In this document: one piece after another, positions 1 to 5,684 of the stretch
Position numbering within the stretch: the stretch's first letter is position 1
Layout: each line of letters begins with the position of its first letter
Source of the DNA: Comamonadaceae bacterium
GTDB taxonomy: Bacteria; Pseudomonadota; Gammaproteobacteria; Burkholderiales; Burkholderiaceae_C
DNA: 5,772 bases
Reading direction: 5' to 3'
Assembly: GCA_947374485.1 (NCBI GenBank)
Contig: CANCCF010000235.1
Coordinates: forward strand, 1-5,772
Translations under genes and position numbers: made by a program
Notes under the pieces: generated by a model
The model's database searches: none
The model's input: the letters and a program-made list of their open reading frames with translations, nothing else
What the model was told of the DNA's origin: nothing

Positions 1-363
1 CAAAGCTCCCCCCAATCGGGCGGGGACTCCCCCCAATTGCCACTGAACTCCCCCCAATTCGACAGATTGGCCGGGCTGTCAGCCGAGGTAAAGGGCCTGT
101 TACCCATGGCCGAGCCCGCGCGCAAGAACAAGAAGCTGCCGGTGGGCCAACTCAAGGACATCATTCGGCAGCTCTGCGACGGGCGCTGGTTGGCAACGTC
201 TGAATTGGCGGCGCTGGTGGATCGGGATGCTGAAAAGCTGCAATCACGCTTTTTGACAGCGTTGGTGCGCGAGGGAGTTTTGGAGCTGAGATACCCCGAT
301 GTTCGCAACCGGCCAGATCAGGCCTACCGCACGGTCACTACGGCAAATCAACAAGGCGCCTGA
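1..363 (+). CDS. C-terminal part of a COG2865-type ATP-binding/winged-helix protein (5' end outside window)
   Basis: The frame is open from base 1, so the gene starts upstream of the window; a TTG at 37 could serve as a start only by chance. The visible 120 residues begin with a low-complexity linker (repeated SPQ), followed by a basic patch (ARKNKK) and a winged-helix-like domain, roughly residues 50-112. That domain has the pattern LKDIIRQLC...LATSELAALV and then LQSRFLTALVREGVLELRYP, ending in NRPDQAYRT. This tail is typical of COG2865 proteins, which have an N-terminal AlbA_2/Schlafen-type nucleic-acid-binding domain, a GHKL-like ATP-binding middle domain and a C-terminal winged helix. 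They are commonly found in or beside type I restriction-modification operons and are often mislabelled RecG. No helicase motif is visible. The assignment rests on the tail only; the functional state of the whole gene cannot be judged from here. Confidence 0.75.
   Translation, partial: QSSPQSGGDSPQLPLNSPQFDRLAGLSAEVKGLLPMAEPARKNKKLPVGQLKDIIRQLCDGRWLATSELAALVDRDAEKLQSRFLTALVREGVLELRYPDVRNRPDQAYRTVTTANQQGA
7..69 (+). repeat. Three-copy 21-bp in-frame tandem repeat (SPQxxxx linker)
   Basis: The 10-mer TCCCCCCAAT occurs at 7-16, 28-37 and 49-58, exactly 21 bases apart each time, giving the 7-residue units SPQSGGD, SPQLPLN and SPQFDRL. The rest of each unit has diverged. The array may continue to the left of the window. 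Polar Ser-Pro repeats of this kind are a known type of flexible spacer between the ATP-binding and winged-helix domains of COG2865 proteins. Copy number of such in-frame repeats can vary between strains without breaking the frame. Confidence 0.8.
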
Positions 364-397
364 GCATTCGCAAAGCTCACACCATGGGAATCAACGC

Positions 398-560
398 ATG
401 ACTTTTGACTGCTTCATCGGCATTGACTATTCCGGCGCCGAAGCGCCGACATCCCGCATCAAGGGCTTGCAGGTGTATGCGGCACAGCCTGGTGCTGCCG
501 AGGCGCAGGCGTGGCACAGCCCACACCTTCCAACAACGGGCAGCGCGCCATTTGGACGCG
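398..560 (+). pseudogene. 5' fragment of a DUF429-like (RNase H-fold) gene, truncated
   Basis: Starting at ATG 398 the frame reads MTFDCFIGIDYSGA, then TSRIKGLQVYAAQPG. This is the recognisable N-terminus of a family of uncharacterised proteins with an RNase H-like fold (DUF429-like), in which the first strand carries the GIDYSGA acidic motif. Similarity to that family fades after about base 540. The same frame continues to 718 but encodes an unrelated Arg/Ser-rich shadow of the next gene. In the neighbouring frame the residues IWTRR at about 553-567 may be the last family-like piece, which would add a frameshift. A full protein of this type is about 200-300 residues, so at least three quarters is missing. 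It lies 34 bases after the preceding stop with only a weak ribosome site. The family name is from memory of its motif; no search was run. Confidence 0.55.
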
Positions 561-1779
561 GCGTGTGGACTGGAGCGCGCAGGTCTGTGAGCAGGCCACG
601 CTGGCTGATTTGGATCCTGCGGCGCTTGCCGAGGCGCGCCGCCAGTTCGCAGAAAAGAACAAGACCAAGCCCGAGCGATTGGCAGAGCTGGCTGAGTGGG
701 ACGACGCCACGTTTCTGAACAAAGCCAAGTTGACCGTGCGTGGCGCTGTAACCCATGCGGCGTTACTTTTGTTGGGGCGTGAAGAGTCATCCTCGCTGCT
801 GGCCCCTGCCGTGGCACGCATCAGCTGGATTTTGAAGAACGAGCGCAACGAAGAGTTGGACTACGAACACTTCGGCCCACCGATGCTGCTGAACGTGAAC
901 AAGGTGTTGGCCCGCATCCGCAACCTGACGGTGCGCGAGCTGCCGGACGGCACGCTGTTTCCAGTTGAGCTGACGCAGTACGACCCTTGGGTGATTCGTG
1001 AGGCATTGCACAACTGCATTGCGCACCAGGACTATGGCTTACGTGGCCGCATTCAGGTGGTGGAGACACCGCAGGCGCTGCTGATGACCAATGTGGGCGG
1101 CTTTTTGCCGGGGCGGGTGGAGACGGTGATTGACCAGGACGCGCCACTGGAAATCTACCGCAACCCGTATTTGGCCGAGGCCATGGTGAGCCTGAACATG
1201 ATCGACACCCAAGGCGGTGGCATCAAGCGCATGTTCCAGACCCAGCGGCGCCGCTTCTTCCCCATGCCGGATTACGACTTGACCCAGCCTGAGCGGGTGA
1301 TGGTGACGTTGCGCGGGCGCATATTGGACGTGCGCTACACGCGGCTGCTGATGGCGCAGGGCGAGTTGGACTTGGGCACCATCATGTTGCTGGACAAGGT
1401 GCAGAAAGGGCAGCGGATTGACGCCGAGGGAGCCAAACGGCTGAAGGCCGCCAAGTTGGTGGAAGGGCGTTATCCAAATCTGTTGGTGGCGGGCAGCGTG
1501 GCGGCCGCGACGGGTGACAAAGCGCAGCACATTCGCAATCGCGGTTTTGACAACCGGTACTACCGTGACCTGATTGTGGATTTGGTGCGTGAGCATCAGC
1601 CGGTGTCGCGGGAGGACATCGACAAGCTGCTTTTGAGTAAGCTGCCAGAGGTTTTGAGCGCCGACCAAAAAGCATCCAGGGTTCATAACTTGCTGACATC
1701 CTTGTCTGGAAAGCGCATTCAGAACGTGGGAACCCGGCAAGTTTCCAAATGGGTTTTGATGCCAACGCAAGAGCAATGA
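511..1779 (+). CDS. COG2865-type ATP-binding protein lacking its AlbA_2 domain (probable truncated gene)
   Basis: The frame starts at GTG 511 and gives 422 residues. Family-like sequence begins about residue 19 (VDWSAQVCEQATL). It continues through the region LTVRGAVTHAALLLLGR (about 74-90) and a GHKL-like ATP-binding fold: the N-box-like REALHNCIAHQDY (163-175), TNVGGFLPG (193-201) and a glycine-rich GGGIKRM (235-241). A winged-helix tail follows (about 350-417). The usual first ~150 residues, an AlbA_2/Schlafen-type nucleic-acid-binding domain, are absent, and the upstream DNA instead encodes a DUF429-like start in another frame. The present start therefore looks accidental: no good Shine-Dalgarno precedes GTG 511, and the first ~15 codons overlap the other gene's remnant. 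A shortened protein might still be made, but the gene is most likely a deletion product. These proteins accompany type I restriction-modification operons with an unsettled role. It is not a RecG helicase. Confidence 0.72.
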   Translation: MAQPTPSNNGQRAIWTRRVDWSAQVCEQATLADLDPAALAEARRQFAEKNKTKPERLAELAEWDDATFLNKAKLTVRGAVTHAALLLLGREESSSLLAPAVARISWILKNERNEELDYEHFGPPMLLNVNKVLARIRNLTVRELPDGTLFPVELTQYDPWVIREALHNCIAHQDYGLRGRIQVVETPQALLMTNVGGFLPGRVETVIDQDAPLEIYRNPYLAEAMVSLNMIDTQGGGIKRMFQTQRRRFFPMPDYDLTQPERVMVTLRGRILDVRYTRLLMAQGELDLGTIMLLDKVQKGQRIDAEGAKRLKAAKLVEGRYPNLLVAGSVAAATGDKAQHIRNRGFDNRYYRDLIVDLVREHQPVSREDIDKLLLSKLPEVLSADQKASRVHNLLTSLSGKRIQNVGTRQVSKWVLMPTQEQ

Positions 1780-1846
1780 CTAGGCGTGCCTAACAAAGCC
1801 CGTGCGACATACCCACGAAGAAAGTCTTTCAAATTCAACGACTTAG

Positions 1847-1909
1847 GCTTTGTTTAGTCTTTGCTAAACGCTTTGTTTAACAAAGGCTAAACAAAGCGTT
1901 TAACTAAAC
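1847..1909. repeat. AT-rich inverted-repeat cluster with alternative hairpins
   Basis: A perfect 15-bp inverted repeat, TAAACGCTTTGTTTA at 1865-1879 and its complement at 1888-1902, encloses an 8-base loop. Other pairings compete with it: CTTTGTT/AACAAAG at 1871-1877/1879-1885, an 11-bp match GCTTTGTTTAG (1847-1857) with CTAAACAAAGC (1887-1897), and an outer 7-bp GTTTAGT/ACTAAAC (1852-1858/1903-1909). TTTGTTTA occurs twice directly (1849-1856, 1872-1879) and once inverted (1888-1895). A further AACAAAGCC at 1792-1800 complements GGCTTTGTT at 1846-1854. The cluster fills most of the 130-base gap between the preceding stop and the GIY-YIG remnant. It could act as a transcription end, a regulator-binding array or a recombination or replication site; no T-run follows, so a standard terminator is not clear. 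Confidence 0.75.
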
Positions 1910-2231
1910 CATGCAAACCCCTTTCTCCGCATCTTCGTCGCCGACGGCGACCCCATCCGCCCCCGGCAGCCAAGGCCGGACCCGTTCTCACCTGCAAGGG
2001 CAAGGGCGTGCAGGCAACCGGCTACGAAGCCAGCTAGGGCTTTGTGGTGCGGGTCGGTTCGCAGGCGGTGGTGGACTCTGCGCCCAGCATGGCGCAGCAT
2101 GCGCGCGGCATGTTCGACCTGCGCCAGGAGCTGATAGGCAACGGTGTACTCACCATGCAGGGCGGGCTTCACCAGTTTTCGCGGATGGGCGCACGTTGAA
2201 GGAAGTTCAGGAGGCGGAGGCAGTTTCGTAA
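1910..2231 (+). pseudogene. Decayed GIY-YIG-type protein with DUF4357 domain
   Basis: No single frame carries the protein, but three successive pieces do. (1) Bases ~1913-1954 encode NPFLRIFVADGDP, resembling the start of GIY-YIG/DUF4357 proteins. (2) Bases ~1984-2180, in another frame, encode LTCKGKGVQATGYEAS, then a TAG stop at 2035-2037, then GFVVRVGSQAVVDSAPSM and LRQELIGNGVLTMQGG, the typical DUF4357 core. (3) Bases 2181-2231, in the third frame, encode ADGRTLKEVQEAEAVS and end at TAA, matching the family's C-terminal GRTLKE pattern. The GIY-YIG catalytic segment between pieces 1 and 2 and the end of the DUF4357 core between pieces 2 and 3 are missing. Full-length members are about 280-300 residues. 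The open frame from ATG 1911 is mostly out of frame with the family and should not be called as a gene. DUF4357 proteins are common cargo of restriction-modification islands. Confidence 0.72.
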
Positions 2232-2281
2232 TTCGCGAATAGCGAATACTGGGTGACTGCGGTTTGCATATTGAATACGTT

Positions 2282-2311
2282 TTGACTTTTACTATTGAAA
2301 TCCCATTAAAT
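2282..2311 (+). promoter_or_regulatory. Candidate sigma-70 promoter for the wHTH-NTase-hsdM operon
   Basis: TTGACT at 2282-2287 matches five of six -35 consensus bases, and TTAAAT at 2306-2311 matches four of six -10 bases, with an 18-bp gap. The site sits in a clearly AT-rich stretch (2232-2350) directly upstream of the operon and predicts transcription starting near 2318. It is the best pair in the interval, but this is pattern reading only. Confidence 0.45.
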
Positions 2312-2316
2312 TCGTG

Positions 2317-2344
2317 GCATATTCCATATGCATATTGCGTATGG
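2317..2344. promoter_or_regulatory. Operator-like inverted repeats over the predicted transcription start
   Basis: GCATAT (2317-2322) and ATATGC (2326-2331) form a perfect inverted repeat with a 3-base centre. Overlapping it, CCATATGC (2324-2331) pairs with GCGTATGG (2337-2344) at seven of eight positions. Both lie just after the candidate -10 box, where a repressor would block transcription or leader folding. The winged-helix protein encoded immediately downstream is the natural candidate ligand, by inference. Confidence 0.4.
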
Positions 2345-2352
2345 AGCTTAAT

Positions 2353-2907
2353 GTGAGCAGTTCTGGAATCAAATCGCGGTTGAGTCACTCACAGTGGACC
2401 CTGAAGCCGCAAGACCTGGCGGTGGCGTTCAAGTTGGTTTGTTTGAAAGGGCAAAGGTTGCCCTACGCGGCGCTGGCGCAAGCGCTGCATCTATCGCAGT
2501 TTGAGGCGCACGCCTGCATTGCCCGTTTGTCGGCATCACGCTTGTTGACCGAAGTGGACGGCGTGCCTAGCTTGGTAATGCCTGCGTTTCGGCCCTTGGT
2601 GCTGCAGGGGGCTGTGTATTTCTTTCCCCCAGTACGCGGCGAGGTGACGGTAGGTTTTCCGACGGCCCATGGCGTAGAGCCGCTCAAATCCAAGGTGCTG
2701 TTTGCAGACGAGTTGCCCCCGGTATGGCCGCATCCTGATGGAACCACACGCGGCTCAACTTTGCTACCGCTGTACCCGAAACTCCCTTTGGCTGCACAGA
2801 TTGATAAGCCGTTTTACGAACTGTTGGCGTTGTTCGATGCCTTGCGCATCGGGCAGGCGCGTGAGCGAGAGATGGTGCGCGGAATGCTGGAGGCACAACT
2901 CATATGA
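2353..2907 (+). CDS. Winged-helix protein, first gene of the nucleotidyltransferase-HsdM operon
   Basis: I chose GTG 2353 because GGAG (2343-2346) lies six bases upstream; ATG 2341 and GTG 2314 are in frame but have no ribosome site, and 2314 would precede the predicted transcript. This gives 184 residues. An N-terminal winged-helix domain (about 16-80) reads WTLKPQDLAVAFKLV...LPYAALAQALHLS...ACIARLSASRLL. The C-terminal half has a conserved-looking pattern: YFFPPVRGEVTVGFPTAHG (89-107), PPVWPHPDG (122-130), LLPLYP (137-142) and FYELLALFDALRIGQARER (154-172). I recognise this as an uncharacterised family usually encoded just before a nucleotidyltransferase gene. Its stop overlaps the next start by four bases (ATGA). 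A role as DNA-binding autoregulator and antitoxin-like partner is inferred from the fold and gene order; there is no direct proof in the sequence. The gene appears intact. Confidence 0.82.
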   Translation: MSSSGIKSRLSHSQWTLKPQDLAVAFKLVCLKGQRLPYAALAQALHLSQFEAHACIARLSASRLLTEVDGVPSLVMPAFRPLVLQGAVYFFPPVRGEVTVGFPTAHGVEPLKSKVLFADELPPVWPHPDGTTRGSTLLPLYPKLPLAAQIDKPFYELLALFDALRIGQAREREMVRGMLEAQLI

Positions 2908-3617
2908 ACAACCCGAATCTCGCTATCTTGGAGCTGGTGGCCAAGGCCTTGGGGCCGGTGTGTGACGACGTGGTGTTTGTGGGTGGCTGCGCCACGGGCC
3001 TGCTGCTTACTCTGGTGCGCCCAGAGCGCATTCGCATTACCGAAGATGTGGACATCATTGCCCATGCGCTCACCATCCGTGATTACCACGCCATCGAAGC
3101 CAAAATGCGTGCCCAGGGGTTTTCCAACGACATGCGCCCGCAAGCACCTGTCTGCCGCTGGGTGTATGGCTCTGTCACGGTAGATGTGATGCCCACCGTC
3201 CCGGACATTCTGGGCTTTGCCAATCGCTGGTATCCGCTGGCGGTAGAAACGGCTACGACGATCGTGCTGGAGTCTGGCATGCGCATCCGCCTTATCAGCG
3301 CGCCAGTATTCATCGCCACCAAGCTGGAGGCTTTTAATGACCGCGGCCACAATGCAAACGGGCAGCCAGATTACCTGGGCAGCCACGATCTGGAAGACAT
3401 CATCACAGTCGTGGACCGGCGCCCAGAGCTGTTGGCCGAGTGCACTGATTCTTCGCCAGAGCTTCGTGCGTATTTGGCGCAGGCATTCAGCCGACTGCAG
3501 GCCGATGCCGACTTCAACACCACCTTGGCTGGCCATTTGCCAGGCGACGCATCCAGCCAAGGGCGCTTAAAAAAACTGCGCGATGCACTGCGCGAACTTG
3601 CAAATCTGAAGCCATGA
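2904..3617 (+). CDS. AbiEii-like nucleotidyltransferase, toxin-antitoxin type
   Basis: This 237-residue protein has the signature of the Pol-beta-type nucleotidyltransferase superfamily. It shows VFVGGCATGLLL with the GG pair at 27-28, TEDVD with the two metal-binding acids D48 and D50, and a third acid D94 in VTVDVMP. Further family-like blocks are FANRWYPLAVETA (105-117), ISAPVFIATKLEAF (131-144, K140) and SHDLEDII (160-167). All expected catalytic acids are present, so the enzyme should be active. Relatives such as AbiEii/DUF1814 and MenT transfer nucleotides to tRNA or protein and act as toxins of type IV-like toxin-antitoxin or abortive-infection systems; others modify a partner protein. 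The true substrate here is unknown. ATG 2904 overlaps the upstream stop, GGAGG lies at 2889-2893, and the stop overlaps the hsdM start by four bases. This makes coupled expression with the methylase likely. Confidence 0.85.
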   Translation: MNNPNLAILELVAKALGPVCDDVVFVGGCATGLLLTLVRPERIRITEDVDIIAHALTIRDYHAIEAKMRAQGFSNDMRPQAPVCRWVYGSVTVDVMPTVPDILGFANRWYPLAVETATTIVLESGMRIRLISAPVFIATKLEAFNDRGHNANGQPDYLGSHDLEDIITVVDRRPELLAECTDSSPELRAYLAQAFSRLQADADFNTTLAGHLPGDASSQGRLKKLRDALRELANLKP

Positions 3618-5098
3618 ACACCACCACCAATTCCCTCGTCCAGAAGCTCTGGAACTACTGCAACGTGCTGCGCGACGACGGCATGAGCTATGGCGACTAT
3701 GTGGAGCAGCTCACTTACCTGCTGTTCCTCAAGATGGCCGATGAGCGCGCCGCGCCGCCCTACAACCAGCCCAGCATCGTGCCCGCCGCCTACGCCTGGC
3801 CCACGCTCTTGGCCCGGGATGGTGACGCCTTGTTTGACCACTACCGCCACCTGCTGGAAAGGCTGGGGCAAGAGAAGGGCACGCTGGGCCTGATTTACGG
3901 CAAGGCGCAAAACAAGTTTCAAGACCCGGCGAAGCTGCGCCGCGTGATTGTGGATTTGATTGGTGCCGAGACCTGGACGATTCTGGGCGCCGACGTCAAG
4001 GGCGATGCCTACGAGGGCCTGCTGGAAAAGAACGCGCAAGACACCAAGAGCGGCGCCGGCCAATACTTCACGCCGCGTGCGCTGATTCAGGCCATGGTGG
4101 ACTGCATCGCCCCGCAGCCGGGTGAGCGCATTACCGACCCGGCCTGCGGCACGGGCGGCTTTTTGTTCACCGCACACAACTTTATTACGGCACACAACAA
4201 GAGCCTGACGCGCGAGCAACTCAAGCACCTGAAGGACAAGGCCTTCACTGGCTACGAGTTGGTGCAGGGCACAGCCCGTGTGTGCGCGATGAACATGATG
4301 TTGCACGGCATTGGCTCCGAAAAATCGGTGCCGGTGGTGGTGGGCGATGCGCTGGCGGCAGACCCTGGCGAGCGCTACGAGGTGGTGCTGGCCAACCCGC
4401 CGTTTGGCAAAAAGAGCAGCACCGTAATCGTGGGTGAAGACGGCCGCACTAGCACCGAGAAAGACACCATCGAGCGCGACGACTTCTGGGCCACCACCAG
4501 CAACAAGCAGCTCAACTTTGTGCAGCACATCAAAACGCTGCTGGAGAAAAATGGACGCGCGGCCGTGGTCTTGCCCGACAACGTGCTGTTTGAAGGTGGC
4601 GCGGGCGAGACCATCCGCAAGAAGCTGCTGCATGAGTGCGATGTGCATACCCTCTTGCGCCTGCCCACCGGCTTGTTCTACGCCCAGGGCGTGAAGGCCA
4701 ATGTGCTGTTCTTCGAGAAGAAGGGCGCAAGCGAAACGGCGTGGACGAAACAGCTCTGGATTTACGACCTGCGCACCAACAAGCACTTCACCCTCAAAAC
4801 CAACCCGCTCAGCCGTGCGGACCTGAGCGAGTTTGTGGAGCTGTACCAGTCCGGCAACCGCCACCAGCGCAAAGCCACGTGGTCCCCTGAAAACACGGAC
4901 GGGCGCTGGCGTGCCTACAGTTACGACGAGCTGGTGGCGCGCGACAAGACCAGCCTGGACATCTTCTGGCTCAAGGACGATTCCCTGGCAGATAGCGACA
5001 ACCTGCCCGCGCCGGGTGTGATTGCCCTGGAGATCGTGGAAGACCTGGAGGCGGCGCTGGAGCAGTTTCGGTTGATTGTGGGTGATTTGCAGAGTTGA
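3614..5098 (+). CDS. hsdM: Type I restriction-modification DNA methyltransferase subunit M
   Basis: This 494-residue protein is full length for HsdM. It has the N-terminal helical HsdM_N region (about 6-135, SLVQKLWNYCNVLRDDGMSY...LLFLKMADE) and a class gamma N6-adenine methyltransferase domain. The domain shows AGQYFTPR (148-155), the S-adenosylmethionine motif I DPACGTGGF (175-183), GYELVQGT (213-220), VVGDAL (242-247) and the catalytic motif IV NPPF (261-264). GRAAVVLPDNVLFEGG (314-329) follows. With a specificity subunit, HsdM methylates adenine in a bipartite target, and with HsdR it forms the restriction complex. ATG 3614 sits in the stop of the nucleotidyltransferase (ATGA) with only a weak ribosome site, so translation is probably coupled. 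No hsdS or hsdR follows before the sequence changes character. Unless these subunits are encoded upstream of the window or elsewhere, this is an orphan subunit without its own target recognition. Confidence 0.96.
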   Translation: MNTTTNSLVQKLWNYCNVLRDDGMSYGDYVEQLTYLLFLKMADERAAPPYNQPSIVPAAYAWPTLLARDGDALFDHYRHLLERLGQEKGTLGLIYGKAQNKFQDPAKLRRVIVDLIGAETWTILGADVKGDAYEGLLEKNAQDTKSGAGQYFTPRALIQAMVDCIAPQPGERITDPACGTGGFLFTAHNFITAHNKSLTREQLKHLKDKAFTGYELVQGTARVCAMNMMLHGIGSEKSVPVVVGDALAADPGERYEVVLANPPFGKKSSTVIVGEDGRTSTEKDTIERDDFWATTSNKQLNFVQHIKTLLEKNGRAAVVLPDNVLFEGGAGETIRKKLLHECDVHTLLRLPTGLFYAQGVKANVLFFEKKGASETAWTKQLWIYDLRTNKHFTLKTNPLSRADLSEFVELYQSGNRHQRKATWSPENTDGRWRAYSYDELVARDKTSLDIFWLKDDSLADSDNLPAPGVIALEIVEDLEAALEQFRLIVGDLQS

Positions 5099-5155
5099 TT
5101 GGGTGTGGGGCCGGCAAGCGCGTTCGCCCAGCCCAATCGGCGTAGGTGGTGACCT

Positions 5156-5611
5156 TTATCTGTGCTCTGCCTTGCAGCGTTGAAGAAGCTTGCGCGCTAA
5201 CCCAACAGTATCTACTTTGTTGGGGTTTCCCAGACAGGCGTCATCCTGTTCAACTTCAATCTTGCCGTTTTTGGCCTTCACGCGAATAAGGCTGGTCATG
5301 CGAAGCCAGTTTGATCCGAGTTCTGAAACCTTTTTTGCTCCGCCGCCGTCGGTCAAAAAATATTGCATTGTGATAAGCAGTTCGTTGTTCGATTTGTCTG
5401 CCACGCCCATTGCAGGAAAGTTATTGCAAAAGTGTGGGTACTGAAGCTCATTGATTGCCATAGTGTGCCAACCCACCCATTCGCCTTTGGCATTAAAGAA
5501 CAGGAGGTGACAGCCATCTACATTTGGTTGACCTTCAATGCATCGATAGGACCTGTAATTTTTTGAGTCGTATGTACATACCTCATCGGGCCTACTTTTT
5601 GCCATAAACAT
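5156..5611 (-). CDS. Unrecognised cysteine-containing protein, probably 5'-truncated by an IS
   Basis: The frame gives 151 residues from ATG 5611 on the reverse strand to the stop at 5156; a second ATG lies two codons further in. I do not recognise the family. The protein is polar and has six cysteines (12, 24, 34, 62, 126, 146), an aromatic block GEWVGWHTMAINELQYPHF (43-61) and no membrane segment. The cysteines could fit an exported, disulfide-bonded protein. No signal peptide is visible, but the frame stays open upstream of ATG 5611 into the IS end until a stop at 5681-5683, and no ribosome site precedes the ATG. This suggests the original N-terminus, perhaps with the signal peptide, was removed when the IS inserted near 5620. 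The gene is less GC-rich than hsdM, with which it converges (57-base gap). Confidence 0.6.
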   Translation of the reverse strand: MFMAKSRPDEVCTYDSKNYRSYRCIEGQPNVDGCHLLFFNAKGEWVGWHTMAINELQYPHFCNNFPAMGVADKSNNELLITMQYFLTDGGGAKKVSELGSNWLRMTSLIRVKAKNGKIEVEQDDACLGNPNKVDTVGLARKLLQRCKAEHR

Positions 5612-5656
5612 GGTCGGTTGAATGGTAATCCCCCCGATAAACCAAAGGTCCGAGAA

Positions 5657-5684
5657 GTAGAATTTTCTAAGAAGGAAGTTCTAC
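5657..5684 (+). promoter_or_regulatory. Hairpin enclosing the orfA ribosome site
   Basis: GTAGAA (5657-5662) is the exact complement of TTCTAC (5679-5684), which abuts the GTG start of orfA. The ribosome site GAAGGAAG (5671-5678) lies in the 16-base loop. Such hairpins in IS leaders can limit transposase translation from transcripts reading in from neighbouring DNA; that role is inferred here. Confidence 0.35.

Noticed and set aside
1039..1776. A 245-residue reverse-strand open frame opposite the COG2865 gene
   Set aside because: Same shadow composition (His/Gln-rich) and it mirrors conserved coding sequence on the other strand.
511..1779. Annotation as ATP-dependent DNA helicase RecG
   Set aside because: No Walker A, DEAD/DEAH or other helicase motifs are present; the resemblance is only to the GHKL-like domain that inherited this misleading label.
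1788..1858. Possible integron attC site: GCCTAAC at 1788-1794 with a complementary AACAAAGCC/GGCTTTGTT pair
   Set aside because: GCCTAAC fits one core consensus, but the opposite end (GTTTAGT) does not fit GTTRRRY and the internal arms do not pair as in attC sites. No integrase or cassette array is visible.
1911..2231. Open frame from ATG 1911 as a real 106-residue protein
   Set aside because: Only its last ~16 residues match the DUF4357 family frame; the rest is out of frame with recognisable family sequence.
3371..4864. A 497-residue open frame on the reverse strand opposite hsdM
   Set aside because: It runs antisense to a clear, full-length HsdM, has His/Gln/Val-rich composition typical of a complementary frame in GC-rich DNA and shows no domain of its own.
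5097..5138. Possible terminator after hsdM (GATTGGG/CCCAATC, 7-bp stem)
   Set aside because: The loop is 28 bases, the stem includes part of the stop codon and no T-run follows on either strand, so I do not call it.
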